Below, in pieces: positions 1 to 8,688 of a stretch of 64,000 nt of DNA. Numbering within the stretch: the stretch's first letter is position 1; each line of letters begins with the position of its first letter. The notes beneath the pieces were generated by a model, which worked only from the letters and a program-made list of their open reading frames with translations, had not been told where the DNA came from and made no database searches. The DNA is taken from NCBI RefSeq assembly GCF_001431485.1, contig NZ_LDJM01000045.1, positions 21,122-85,121 on the forward strand, written 5' to 3'. Origin of the DNA: Stenotrophomonas ginsengisoli (lineage in GTDB: Bacteria > Pseudomonadota > Gammaproteobacteria > Xanthomonadales > Xanthomonadaceae). Both the position numbers and the translations under genes were made by a program.

Positions 1-342
1 CACGGCCGGATGCAGGCGGCGCACCACGCCGGGCAGCAGGCCCAAGGCATCCACGTTGCCCTCTTCGCTGTGTTCGTACAGCAGCTGCATCCCCAGGCAG
101 ATGCCCAACAACGGCTTGTCCAGCTGGCGCAGCGGCTCAACCAGGCCCTGGCTGTGCAGGCGCGCCATGCCCTCGGCAGCGGCGCCCACGCCGGGCAGGA
201 TTACCCGCTGGCAGGCGGCCAGTTCATCGGCATCGCGCACCAAGGCCACCTCAACGCCGATACGCTCCAGTGCATAGCGCACCGAGCCGAGGTTGGCGCC
301 ACCGGCATCAATCAGGCCGACCGTCGGTTTGCTCTCGCTCAC
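1..342 (-). CDS. hisH: Imidazole glycerol phosphate synthase glutamine amidotransferase subunit HisH (partial)
   Basis: HisH supplies ammonia from glutamine to HisF, which makes imidazole glycerol phosphate and AICAR in histidine biosynthesis. The 114 codons visible are the N-terminal half of a class I glutamine amidotransferase: start [15 protein letters not shown], oxyanion motif LPGVGAA near residue 50, and the nucleophile motif GICLGMQ with Cys82. The His/Glu part of the triad lies beyond the window edge; the family is about 200 residues long. The start is a GTG that overlaps the hisB stop as GTGA, which implies translational coupling. hisA, hisF and hisI are expected beyond the edge. Confidence 0.95.
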   Translation of the reverse strand, partial: MSESKPTVGLIDAGGANLGSVRYALERIGVEVALVRDADELAACQRVILPGVGAAAEGMARLHSQGLVEPLRQLDKPLLGICLGMQLLYEHSEEGNVDALGLLPGVVRRLHPAV

Positions 343-1412
343 AGCGCCCCCTTGGTGGATGGCAACTCGGTGCCCACGCGGGCAATGGACTGGCGCAGGG
401 TGCGGGCGAAGGCTTTGAAGCCGGCTTCGATCTTGTGGTGGTCGTTGTCACCTTCCACGGTGAGATGCAGGTTCATGCCTGACGCATCACACAGCGAGCG
501 CCAGAAGTGCTCGACCAGCTCGGTCGGCAGGTCGCCCACCTTCTCGCGCTTGAATTCGGTCTTGAACACCAGGTACGGGCGGCCGGAAAAATCCAGCGCG
601 CACGAGGCCTGGGTTTCATCCATCGGCAGCACGAAGCCGTAACGGCCGATGCCACGCTTGTCACCCAGCGCCTCGCGCAGGGCCTGGCCCAGGGCCAGGG
701 CCGTGTCCTCGACGGTGTGGTGCTCGTCGATGTGCAGGTCGCCCTTGGCCACCACGTCCAGGGCAAAACCGCCGTGGCGGGCGATCTGCTCGAGCATGTG
801 GTCAAAGAACGGCAGGCCGGTATCAAAACGGCACGGGCCGGTCGCGTCCAGATCCACCGCGATACGGATCCGGGTTTCCTTGGTATTGCGCTCTACATGC
901 GCACGACGCGGCGCATCGGCCAACTCGTGGGCAATGCCGTCCCAGTCCCACTCACCACCGAACTCATCGGTAGCGAGCTGGAAGGCGCGGATCTTCATGT
1001 TGTCGGCAAACTGCACGTCGGTCGGGCGGTCGCCCACCATCGCGCTGCGCGACCAGTCGATCGTGCGGTCCTGCAGGTAGCCCAGCATCATGCCGATGCC
1101 CGGCTTGCGGTTGGGGCTGTTGTCGGCCGGGAAGCTGGGGTCGATCAGCACATCGCGGAAGGTGATGCCCTGGCTTTCAAAGACCTGCATCATCAAATCG
1201 TGCGGGCCGTCGAATGTGGCTTGCGGGTAGGCGTCGGTGCCCAGGCCGTCCTGGTTGGAGACGATCACGAACTGCCAGCCGGCATCGCGCAGCTTGATCA
1301 GCGCCGGGATCACGTTGCGCACAAAGCGCAGCTTCTCGAACGCATCAATCTGGTAGTCGGCCGGCTCCTCGATCAGGGTGCCGTCGCGGTCGATGAAAAG
1401 AATCGGGGTCAT
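339..1412 (-). CDS. hisB: Bifunctional histidinol-phosphatase / imidazoleglycerol-phosphate dehydratase
   Basis: This fused enzyme carries out two steps of histidine synthesis: dehydration of imidazole glycerol phosphate and dephosphorylation of histidinol phosphate. Residues 1 to about 165 are a HAD phosphatase with the catalytic motif DRDGT at the N-terminus and a MVGDRPTD motif. The C-terminal half is the dehydratase, with the metal-binding motifs [11 protein letters not shown] and [14 protein letters not shown]. The 357 residues match the enterobacterial fused type. It overlaps hisH by GTGA and hisC by ATGA, so it sits in a tightly coupled operon. Confidence 0.97.
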   Translation of the reverse strand: MTPILFIDRDGTLIEEPADYQIDAFEKLRFVRNVIPALIKLRDAGWQFVIVSNQDGLGTDAYPQATFDGPHDLMMQVFESQGITFRDVLIDPSFPADNSPNRKPGIGMMLGYLQDRTIDWSRSAMVGDRPTDVQFADNMKIRAFQLATDEFGGEWDWDGIAHELADAPRRAHVERNTKETRIRIAVDLDATGPCRFDTGLPFFDHMLEQIARHGGFALDVVAKGDLHIDEHHTVEDTALALGQALREALGDKRGIGRYGFVLPMDETQASCALDFSGRPYLVFKTEFKREKVGDLPTELVEHFWRSLCDASGMNLHLTVEGDNDHHKIEAGFKAFARTLRQSIARVGTELPSTKGAL

Positions 1413-2491
1413 GCGGTGGCCTTCAAAGCGCAGAGCGTGGCGATCACGCGGTCATTCTGTTCGGGCGTGCCCAGGGTAATACGCAGGGCGTCACCAAGCT
1501 GTGGCGCAGCACGCTGGTCGCGCACCACGATGCCGGCAGCCAGCAATGCCTGGAACGCGGCCTCGGCGTCGTGGAAACGAGCCAGCACGAAGTTGGCATC
1601 GGAAGGATAGACGCGGCTCACCACGGCCAGCTGGGCCAACGCGTCCTGCAGGCGGACGCGCTCGTCACGGATCTGCACCACGCGCTGGGCGGTAAGCGCA
1701 CGTGCCTGGGCACTGAGCCCGGCCAGGGCCAGGGCGCTGCACGGGGTGGGAACCGGGTACGGCGCCTGCACACGGCGCAAGACGGCGATCAGCCCGGCAT
1801 CGGCAATCAGGGTACCGATGCGCGCCGCAGCCAGGCCATGCGCCTTGGACAGCGTACGCAGCACCGCGATATTGGCGTACTGGCCCATCAGGCTGACCGC
1901 AGACGGCTCATCGGCAAATTCGCCATAGGCCTCGTCCACCACCACCAGAGCGCGACCGGCCAGCGCCGTGGCCACCCGCACCACATCGGCCAACGGCACG
2001 CTCTTGCCGCCCGGGTTGGACGGCGAGCACAGGAACACCAGCTTGGCCTTGCCGGCGATGGCGGCGGCAATCACGGCCTCGATATCCGGCACCAGGCCGT
2101 CATCGGTATCGAGCAGCGGCACCTCGATGGCCTTGGCACCCTGCAACCGGGCACTGACCGCATACATGCCGAACACCGGCGGGGTGAACAGCACGCCATC
2201 GCGGCCGGGTTCGCACAGGCTGCGCACCAGCAGGTCGATGGCCTCGTCGCTGCCACGGCCAACCAGCACCTGGGAGGCTTGCGCGCCGTAGAGCTCGGCC
2301 AGCGCGGTCACCAGGGCAGCCGGCTGCGGCTCGGGATAGCGGCGGCAGGAACCGCCCTCATCACCCGGGTTGGCCCAGGCCGCCTCGTTGGCATTGAGCC
2401 AGACATCACCGCTCAATTTGGCGGTGCGCGCGGAGGAATAACCGCCGAAGCCGGCCAGATCCGCCCGCACCAGATTCAGCACGTCGCTCAC
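1409..2491 (-). CDS. hisC: Histidinol-phosphate aminotransferase
   Basis: This is a class I/II PLP-dependent aminotransferase that converts imidazole acetol phosphate and glutamate to histidinol phosphate and 2-oxoglutarate. Visible features are the phosphate-pocket [13 protein letters not shown], the CSPSNPGG loop, the PLP-contacting DEAYGEF, and the Schiff-base lysine in [15 protein letters not shown]. At 360 residues it is family-typical. Overlaps of ATGA type join it to hisB downstream and hisD upstream. Family members can act on aromatic substrates, but the operon position fixes the role. Confidence 0.97.
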   Translation of the reverse strand: MSDVLNLVRADLAGFGGYSSARTAKLSGDVWLNANEAAWANPGDEGGSCRRYPEPQPAALVTALAELYGAQASQVLVGRGSDEAIDLLVRSLCEPGRDGVLFTPPVFGMYAVSARLQGAKAIEVPLLDTDDGLVPDIEAVIAAAIAGKAKLVFLCSPSNPGGKSVPLADVVRVATALAGRALVVVDEAYGEFADEPSAVSLMGQYANIAVLRTLSKAHGLAAARIGTLIADAGLIAVLRRVQAPYPVPTPCSALALAGLSAQARALTAQRVVQIRDERVRLQDALAQLAVVSRVYPSDANFVLARFHDAEAAFQALLAAGIVVRDQRAAPQLGDALRITLGTPEQNDRVIATLCALKATA

Positions 2492-3783
2492 GGCTGCACT
2501 CCCAGGCGCAGGGCCACCGCATTGGCGTGGGCACCCAGGCCTTCGGCGCGGGCCAGGGTGAGCGCACAGGGGCCGATGGCCGCCATGCCTTCGGCCGAGG
2601 CCGACTGCACCGAGATCAGGTTCTGGAAGCTGGCCACGCTCACGCCCGAATACGCGCGCGCCGCACCGGCGGTGGGCAGCACGTGGTTGGTACCCGAGCA
2701 GTAATCGCCCAGTGCTTCGGGGGTGTAATCGCCCAGGAACACCGAGCCGGCGGCCTGCACCTGGTCCAGCCAGGTGTCCGGCTGGCGCAGGGCCAGGATC
2801 AAGTGCTCCGGCGCATAGCGGTTGGAGATGGCAAAGGCCTGGGCGATCGATTCCACCCGGATCAGGCGCGAGGCATCCAGCGCCTGGCGGGCGATGCCTT
2901 CGCGGCCGAGCTGGGCCACCTGCTTTTCCACCTCGATGGCCACGGCCGCAATCATCTGCTCACTGTCAGACAACAGCAGCACCTGCGAGTCCGGGCCATG
3001 CTCGGCCTGGGACAGCAGGTCGGCAGCAACAAAGGCCGGATTGGCACCGGCATCGGCAATCACCAGCACCTCGGACGGGCCGGCCGGCATGTCGATGGCA
3101 GCGGCGCCGTCCTGCGCTACCTGCTGCTTGGCCTCGGTCACAAACGAATTGCCCGGGCCGAACAGCTTGTCGCAGGCCGGCACCTGTTCGGTGCCGTAGG
3201 CCATGGCGGCAATGGCCTGGGCGCCGCCGAGCTTGAACACGCGTTGCACGCCGGTCAGACGTGCGGCCACCAGCACCGCCGGGTCGGCCGTGCCGTCCTT
3301 GCGCGGCGGCGTGCACAGGATCACCTGCGGGCAGCCCGCCAGCTGCGCCGGCACGCCCAGCATCATCGCGGTGGACGGCAGCGGCGCACTGCCGGCCGGC
3401 ACGTACAGGCCAACGCGGCCAATCGGGCGGATGATCTTGCCGCAGGTCACGCCGGGGGCGGTCTGCAGCGAATACGGCTGGGCCATGCCCGCCTCGTGGT
3501 ACAGGCGGATGCGGGCGATGGCATCGACCATGGCCTGGCGCAGTTCAGCCGACACCGCGGCCTCGGCAGCAACGAATTCGCTCTCGCTGACTTCAAAGCT
3601 GTCCGGCGCCACGCCATCAAAACGCTGGGTGATCGCGCGCAGGCCGGCATCGCCCTCGCTGCGTACCTGGGCAATCAGGCCCGCCACTGCATCGCGGGTC
3701 TGCGCGGCCACGGCCTGCACCGGCCGGGTCAGCGCCGCGGCCTGGCCGGCAGCATCGAGTTCATTCCAGATCAGGGTGTTCAT
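2488..3783 (-). CDS. hisD: Histidinol dehydrogenase
   Basis: HisD oxidises histidinol to histidine in two NAD-dependent steps and is a zinc enzyme. Motifs seen are [11 protein letters not shown], the zinc-site stretch [13 protein letters not shown] and the C-terminal [14 protein letters not shown]. The open frame extends 31 codons further upstream into hisG, but the start at [13 protein letters not shown] is preferred: its ATG overlaps the hisG stop as ATGA, like the other junctions here, and gives 431 residues, close to the family length. Confidence 0.97.
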   Translation of the reverse strand: MNTLIWNELDAAGQAAALTRPVQAVAAQTRDAVAGLIAQVRSEGDAGLRAITQRFDGVAPDSFEVSESEFVAAEAAVSAELRQAMVDAIARIRLYHEAGMAQPYSLQTAPGVTCGKIIRPIGRVGLYVPAGSAPLPSTAMMLGVPAQLAGCPQVILCTPPRKDGTADPAVLVAARLTGVQRVFKLGGAQAIAAMAYGTEQVPACDKLFGPGNSFVTEAKQQVAQDGAAAIDMPAGPSEVLVIADAGANPAFVAADLLSQAEHGPDSQVLLLSDSEQMIAAVAIEVEKQVAQLGREGIARQALDASRLIRVESIAQAFAISNRYAPEHLILALRQPDTWLDQVQAAGSVFLGDYTPEALGDYCSGTNHVLPTAGAARAYSGVSVASFQNLISVQSASAEGMAAIGPCALTLARAEGLGAHANAVALRLGVQP

Positions 3784-4691
3784 GCCAGCGATTTCTCCAC
3801 GGCCAGCACCATGAGCTGCGAGGCCCCGGCGCGTTCGATTTCTTCCAGCTGCTGCCAGCTCAGTCCACTCGGGCACATCGCCTGCAGGCGTGCCGGCTGG
3901 GCGGTGCCCGGCAGGCGGATCAGTTCGGCACCGGCCGGCAGCAGGCTGCCGATGGACGGCAGGGCCTCATCGGCGGCACTGAACATCACCAGCTTCTGCT
4001 CGCGGCTGGCATTGATGCCATCCAGGCGGCGCAGCAGCATCGCCATCAGGCCGGCGCGGCTGTCGGTCAGCTCGTCCACCGGCCCGGCCAGCACAGCGGT
4101 GGATTCCATCAGGATCTCCACCGGCTTGAGCTGGTTGGCGCGCAGGGTGGCGCCGGAAGACACCAGGTCGGCAATCAGGTCGGCGGTGCCCAGCTTGGGG
4201 GCAATTTCCACCGAGCCGGACAGCTCGACCACATCGGCCTTGATCCCGCGCTCGGCCAGCCAGGCGGTGAGGATGGCCGGGTAGCTGGTGGCAATGCGCT
4301 TGCCCTGCAGCATGTCAACGCCGCTCCATTCCCATTCTTCTGGAATGCCCAGCATCAGGCGGCAGTCGCCGAAGGGCAGCGCGCGCAGCGACTGGTAGGC
4401 ATCGCTCATGCCGATCTGGCGACGGGCCTTGGCCTGCTCGTCCAGTTCGTTGAAACCGACGATGCCCAGATCGCACACGCCATCGGCGATCAGGCCGGGG
4501 ATGTCGTCATCGCGCACCAGCAGCAGATCCACCGGCAGCGACTCACCAAAGCAGAACAGCTTGTCGCGCGATTCACGCCAGCTCAGGCCACAGGCGGTGA
4601 GCAGGGCGCGGGCCGGGTCGGCCAGGCGGCCCTTCTTCTGGATGGCAATGCGCAGACGGTCACGCGCCGGCGCGGCAGGACTTGGGGACAT
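3780..4691 (-). CDS. hisG: ATP phosphoribosyltransferase, long form
   Basis: HisG catalyses the first committed step of histidine synthesis, joining ATP and PRPP. The N-terminal part shows [10 protein letters not shown] and [13 protein letters not shown]. The PRPP-loop region [23 protein letters not shown] is present near residue 190. At 303 residues it is the long, self-sufficient form with a C-terminal regulatory domain, so no HisZ partner is needed and feedback inhibition by histidine is expected from the family. It starts 27 bp downstream of the TrpR-like regulator gene and overlaps hisD, so regulator and pathway are probably one transcript. Confidence 0.96.
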   Translation of the reverse strand: MSPSPAAPARDRLRIAIQKKGRLADPARALLTACGLSWRESRDKLFCFGESLPVDLLLVRDDDIPGLIADGVCDLGIVGFNELDEQAKARRQIGMSDAYQSLRALPFGDCRLMLGIPEEWEWSGVDMLQGKRIATSYPAILTAWLAERGIKADVVELSGSVEIAPKLGTADLIADLVSSGATLRANQLKPVEILMESTAVLAGPVDELTDSRAGLMAMLLRRLDGINASREQKLVMFSAADEALPSIGSLLPAGAELIRLPGTAQPARLQAMCPSGLSWQQLEEIERAGASQLMVLAVEKSLA

Positions 4692-4718
4692 GGGAGCAAT
4701 CTCGAATCGAATGGGGGA

Positions 4719-5030
4719 TCAGCGCGGGGCAAGGCGGTCGATGGCAACGGCATAGCCGCCATGACCCTGCTCCAGCGTGCGCGCCACGCGCCCGGTGGTG
4801 GTCACACTGACCCCGGTGCGTTGATGGATATCGCGATACGGCACGCCATCGCGCAGCAACGGCACCACCCGCCAGCGGTCGCTCATCGCCTCCAGCTCGG
4901 CCGGCGTGCACAGGTCACGCAGGAAGGCGATCACTTCCTCGGCACTGCGCAGTGAACCGATGGCCTGGGCCAGGCTGTCCAGCGCCTGCGGATCCGGGCG
5001 CTGCGGGGTGGTGACGGGACGTGGCTTCAT
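4719..5030 (-). CDS. TrpR-like (YerC/YecD family) regulator heading the his operon
   Basis: This 103-residue protein belongs to the TrpR-like YerC/YecD family. The core shows the family pattern FLRDLCTPAELEAMSDRW followed by a helix-turn-helix, YRDIHQRTGVSVTTTGRVAR, then an ending near GHGGY. It is the first gene of the his transcript, 27 bp before hisG. A 24-bp near-perfect palindrome lies 8 bp upstream of its start codon. Inference: it is an autoregulated repressor of histidine biosynthesis that senses histidine or a related signal, as TrpR does for tryptophan. The ligand cannot be read from the sequence. Confidence 0.85.
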   Translation of the reverse strand: MKPRPVTTPQRPDPQALDSLAQAIGSLRSAEEVIAFLRDLCTPAELEAMSDRWRVVPLLRDGVPYRDIHQRTGVSVTTTGRVARTLEQGHGGYAVAIDRLAPR

Positions 5031-5038
5031 CTTGTATC

Positions 5039-5062
5039 AATGTAATAGCGTGCTATTACATT
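5039..5062. promoter_or_regulatory. Palindromic operator candidate for the his operon
   Basis: Two 11-base arms, AATGTAATAGC and GCTATTACATT, are perfect inverted repeats separated by GT. The site lies directly in front of the TrpR-like gene, where a promoter or start region is expected, and is AT-rich in a GC-rich context. It is best read as the binding site of that regulator. Confidence 0.75.
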
Positions 5063-5063
5063 A

Positions 5064-5549
5064 CGCCGCAATGCAGCAGTGGTCAATGCCCCGGCTAACA
5101 CCAACATGGCCGGCCGGGAAGTCCATTCAGCCCAATGTCGTCCCACTTGGCACCGCGCTCCGGCGATTGCCCCTACTGCAATGCAGTGCACCGAGCCGAT
5201 GAACACGACCACGCCCGATTTGGCGTCACCCTTGTTGGCCAGCATCATGGCCGCGTCGACACCTGCCCCACACCCAAAACGCCCGCATGGCATTGATCAA
5301 AAATCTGCTGGGATCAGGCCACGCTTCAAGTGCGTCAGGCACACCTCCAATCCTGCCAGTGCGGCCACGCACCCGGAAATTTCCGATACAAGAACGCAAT
5401 ATTTCCTGACCTTGCCCAATCACCCATCCGCCAACTACATCGCAGGACCACCCACACCACGCCGTTACCATCAAACCTCATCCCACTGCAGGGGCCAGGC
5501 TGCAGGCCCCGCATGACACGCCGCGCCACGTTTCCCTGGAGACAAAGCC
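5064..5549. other. Intergenic stretch between his operon and lipoprotein cluster
   Basis: No gene could be supported in this 486-bp stretch. Short open frames exist on both strands but lack recognisable motifs and ribosome binding sites. It should hold the promoter of the plus-strand lipoprotein cluster. Its last 60 bp or so resembles the stretch upstream of the second lipoprotein gene, a trace of the duplication. Confidence 0.5.
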
Positions 5550-6185
5550 ATGCAAGGATTGAAAACCGCCCCCACCGGCATGCGTACCGCCACCCGTGCC
5601 AACCGCTTGCCGCTGCTTGCCATGAGCGTATTGCTGACAGCCTGCCACGCACCACAGGCCGAGTCGGCTGACACTTCACAGCCCCGCGCGGAAAACACAA
5701 TCGCCACCACCGCCCCGGCTGCGGAACCGACACCGGCAGCCGGCGATCAAGCCCAAGCCTTGACCACCCAGCCTCCCGCCACCGCGGCAACCGAAACCCA
5801 CCCCCAGATCGATGCGGACGGCAATCCGTATCGCCCCGATGATTCCTACAGCCGGGCCAACCTACGGCCGCAGTACCGACAGTGTGTCGCGGCCAGCGGA
5901 GCCGATATATCCGCACTGCGCGCCTGCATGGATGAAGAATTCCAACGGCAGGATGAGCGGCTACGCCTGGCTTGGGGAGCTATAGCAAACGGCCCGGACA
6001 GTTCATTCAAAGACAGACTGGCCGATGAGCAGCACATATATATGCGTGACACCTACCAAAAATGCCACTACGACCCGATAACTAAAGATCAAAACCAATT
6101 GATTGCTGCGCAACCCTGCCTAACCAATCGCTACGCCAATCGTTCCGCTGCGCTTGAGGCATTGATGCACAACGCTCCGATGTAG
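5550..6185 (+). CDS. LprI-like lipoprotein, candidate immunity protein 1
   Basis: This is a predicted lipoprotein of 211 residues. A signal peptide ends in the lipobox LLTAC with Cys32, followed by a Pro/Ala/Thr-rich linker. From about residue 95 there is a compact four-cysteine domain (YRQCVAASG, ACMDEEFQRQDERL, YQKCHYD, QPCLTNRYANR) that resembles the LprI/DUF1311 family, whose founding member is a lysozyme inhibitor. A tandem paralogue follows with Cys at the same position 32, then a cell-wall-targeting secretion effector. Inference: it protects the cell's own periplasm from that effector. Base composition is less GC-rich than in neighbouring housekeeping genes. Confidence 0.75.
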   Translation: MQGLKTAPTGMRTATRANRLPLLAMSVLLTACHAPQAESADTSQPRAENTIATTAPAAEPTPAAGDQAQALTTQPPATAATETHPQIDADGNPYRPDDSYSRANLRPQYRQCVAASGADISALRACMDEEFQRQDERLRLAWGAIANGPDSSFKDRLADEQHIYMRDTYQKCHYDPITKDQNQLIAAQPCLTNRYANRSAALEALMHNAPM

Positions 6186-6349
6186 CGACCGGCCCCATCT
6201 CACATGATAGCGCGAGAAAAATCAGGCGACTGGACGGCGAAGAGAGCACGCAAAACCGGCACCAGCCAAACCCGCCAGTTATTGAACACAGGCTGCAAGC
6301 GGCGCATCGCAGGCTGCTGATTGCCAAACGCTTCCCTAGAGGCAGACCG

Positions 6350-6988
6350 ATGCAAGGATTGAACTGGGCACATGCTTCCAATCACGTCATCGCGCGCACT
6401 TCCTGCTGGCCGATCCTTGCACTGAGCTTGACGCTATCTGCTTGTCAGCCCCGGCAGACTGATGCCGCCATATCAGCCCCACCAGTTACGGCAGTGGTGC
6501 CCAACCCACTGGGTAAAACCCGATCCACCGCAGAGTTTTCGACATCCCCGGATGCGCCCACTCCCGCCGGACAATACGCATCACCGTCGACCATGGAAAG
6601 CACAGACAGCGCGCACATCCTCGCAGAAGAAGACGATGTGCATCTGCCGGATAACTCGTACAACCAGGCCAACCTGCGGGCGCAGTACGAAACTTGCGTA
6701 TCCGCCAGCGGCGGCGTGACGCCCGCCATTCAAGCCTGTATGGATGAAGAATTCCGTTGGCAGCAAGCACGCTTGCGTAATGCATGGGAAACCATCGCTG
6801 ATGGCCCGGACAGCACATACAAGGACGAACTGGCCGACGAGCAGGATGCCTACATACGCGATACCGACCGTTACTGCCGCTTCGACCTCACCCCCCAAGG
6901 CCAAGGCCAGATGCTGGATGCCCGATCCTGCCGCATCAACCGCTACGCCAACCGTACGGATGCTCTGGAGAAATTGATCAACAAGTGA
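6350..6988 (+). CDS. LprI-like lipoprotein, candidate immunity protein 2
   Basis: This 212-residue protein is a tandem paralogue of the preceding gene. The two share the start MQGL, lipobox Cys32 (LTLSAC), a diverged linker, and a well-conserved C-terminal domain with the same four cysteines (YETCVSASG, ACMDEEFRWQ, RYCRFD, RSCRINRYANRTDALE). The similarity extends upstream over the ribosome binding region, TTCCCTRGAG, so the duplication unit included the translation start. It ends 25 bp before the start of the XVIPCD effector gene, so the three genes probably form one operon. Diverged immunity paralogues often match diverged effectors; that role is inferred. Confidence 0.75.
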   Translation: MQGLNWAHASNHVIARTSCWPILALSLTLSACQPRQTDAAISAPPVTAVVPNPLGKTRSTAEFSTSPDAPTPAGQYASPSTMESTDSAHILAEEDDVHLPDNSYNQANLRAQYETCVSASGGVTPAIQACMDEEFRWQQARLRNAWETIADGPDSTYKDELADEQDAYIRDTDRYCRFDLTPQGQGQMLDARSCRINRYANRTDALEKLINK

Positions 6989-7013
6989 TGCCTATTGCAA
7001 AGGAGTGCTGCAA

Positions 7014-8399
7014 ATGGACCATGACGATCTGCAAAAGAAAACCACAATAGCTGGGAAAACCCAGTCGGATGACACACCATCGATCACATCGCAGCGCGCC
7101 AACCACCAGGATCCAGCGTTTACAACTGGCGAACGCATTCAGGTCATCGAGCCATATGGCAACACCGACAACACACTCAATCGGGTCATTGCACGCGGGA
7201 CCTCCGGAGAAGAGGCATACAACGACTTGCAGATCCACCACCCGCGCACAAACCGCGCGGCGGTTCTAACAAGCAATACAGCCTTGACCGACCGACCTTC
7301 ACAAATGATGGAAGGGCATCTCGAGGCCGTGCGCATCACAGGCGACCGCAACGGCATACCACTCGTGCAAAAGGATCTCATCCTTACTGATGAAAAAGGC
7401 TACCGCAGCATCATGATCCCCAATCCGGTTGCCGGCTTTGTGGAGATAAACAAAAACGCCTGGAACTCGGTGAGCATCTGGAGCCAGCCTGCCGGCCACC
7501 CGGACCGCGAGTTGTTGGGCCAGGTACTGCATGGCGAACGCGGCAGCTCACCGTACAAGACCGGCGATTACGTCGAGTACGGCGCCCCGTTGATCAAGCA
7601 ATCCAACGCAGGCACGGGGGCGGTGCATACACATATCGAGCTGGAGCCGGATCAATTCCGGAAGTATCTGGGCGACATGCTCAATGACCGCGTTACCCTG
7701 AGCCAGGACACTGCCTCCCGGAATCCATCCACGCGCAGCGCCATGGCCGACGGCATGCTGACCAGAGCCGAGCGCGGCGGTGAGGTCAGGGCCATGCAGG
7801 AAAAACTGGCTGGCCTGGGCTATCGGGGCCAGGACGACAAGCCGTTGGCCAGTACCGGCTACTTCGGCGATGACACCTTCGCAGCAGTGCAGGCCTTCCA
7901 GCGTGCCAATGGCCTGAAGGACGACGGCAAAGCCGGCAGCAAGACCCTGGCCGCCCTGGACGTGGCTACCGAGGCCAAGCCGCAGCACGCGGCAGGACCG
8001 GACATGCGCGATGCATCCAGCCCGGACAACGCCCGCTTCCAGCAGGCCATGGAAAAGCTGCAGGAGATGGAAAAACAACGCGCACACGCAGGATTGCAGC
8101 CACTGTTTGCCGACAACCAGCAGGTCGAGCGCACTGCCGGGCAACTGGTGCTGGCGAGCAAGGCAGCGGGCATGGACAGGATCGACTCGGTAGTGGCGCG
8201 CCTGGATGGCACCGGCGTGTTCGCCATCCAGGGGCAGTGCAACGATCCGGCCGCACGTCGTGCGGCTGTCGAATGCAATCATGCGCTCTCGCAGCCGCTG
8301 GAAGCCAGCAGCCGCCAGGCCGGACAGCTCGATGCACAGCCCCAGCAAAGCCCGCATCAGCAGCAGGATCAAGAGCTCAACCGCGCACGCGGACTGTAA
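7014..8399 (+). CDS. Putative Xanthomonadales type IV secretion effector: M23-like region, peptidoglycan-binding domain, XVIPCD tail
   Basis: The protein has 461 residues and three parts. Residues about 115-215 resemble the C-terminal part of M23 (LytM) endopeptidases, with YKTGDYVEYGAPL and the HxH motif VHTHIEL (His205, His207). The usual first zinc ligand is not obvious. Residues about 250-316 fit a PG_binding_1 fold (MQEKLAGLGY, GYFGDDTFAAVQAFQRANGL). Residues about 338-461 match the XVIPCD secretion signal: MDRIDSVVARLDGTGVFAIQG, NDPAARRA, then a Gln-rich tail. There is no signal peptide, as expected for direct T4SS transfer. The ATG was chosen over a GTG nine bases upstream because AAAGGAG lies eight bases before it. 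Expected role: a cell-wall hydrolase delivered into rival bacteria. Confidence 0.85.
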   Translation: MDHDDLQKKTTIAGKTQSDDTPSITSQRANHQDPAFTTGERIQVIEPYGNTDNTLNRVIARGTSGEEAYNDLQIHHPRTNRAAVLTSNTALTDRPSQMMEGHLEAVRITGDRNGIPLVQKDLILTDEKGYRSIMIPNPVAGFVEINKNAWNSVSIWSQPAGHPDRELLGQVLHGERGSSPYKTGDYVEYGAPLIKQSNAGTGAVHTHIELEPDQFRKYLGDMLNDRVTLSQDTASRNPSTRSAMADGMLTRAERGGEVRAMQEKLAGLGYRGQDDKPLASTGYFGDDTFAAVQAFQRANGLKDDGKAGSKTLAALDVATEAKPQHAAGPDMRDASSPDNARFQQAMEKLQEMEKQRAHAGLQPLFADNQQVERTAGQLVLASKAAGMDRIDSVVARLDGTGVFAIQGQCNDPAARRAAVECNHALSQPLEASSRQAGQLDAQPQQSPHQQQDQELNRARGL

Positions 8400-8614
8400 G
8401 GCAGGCTTAGATGATGCTGCCCGCCTTCTGCATCAGCCACCGCACGGGCTGCAAGCGGGCATGCGGCTGCGGCCAACGGCCAGCAATCCTTGATTTCCTG
8501 CACATCACCCTGTGCTGCACACGGCTGGTGGCATGCGTGATGCCGCCAAAAACCTTTCCGACTTCAATAACGGCGCCGTTTGGAGTCCGGGATGCACTTC
8601 CCCATCGAGCAAAG

Positions 8615-8643
8615 CAAAAGCCCCCGCAACGCGGGGGCTTTTG
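8615..8643. terminator. Bidirectional terminator between effector operon and hisS
   Basis: A 13-bp perfect stem (CAAAAGCCCCCGC / GCGGGGGCTTTTG) with an AAC loop is flanked by A and T runs. It lies between two convergent units and can serve both. The rest of 8400-8688 shows no supportable gene. Confidence 0.85.
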
Positions 8644-8688
8644 CAGGGCGTCCAGCCACCGGATCCAGGCCCGATGGCGGATGGCCCG

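Noticed and set aside
5027..5293. 88-codon minus-strand hydrophobic frame in front of the TrpR-like gene
   Set aside because: It overlaps the palindromic operator, ends inside the regulator start, and has no start signal or family motif.
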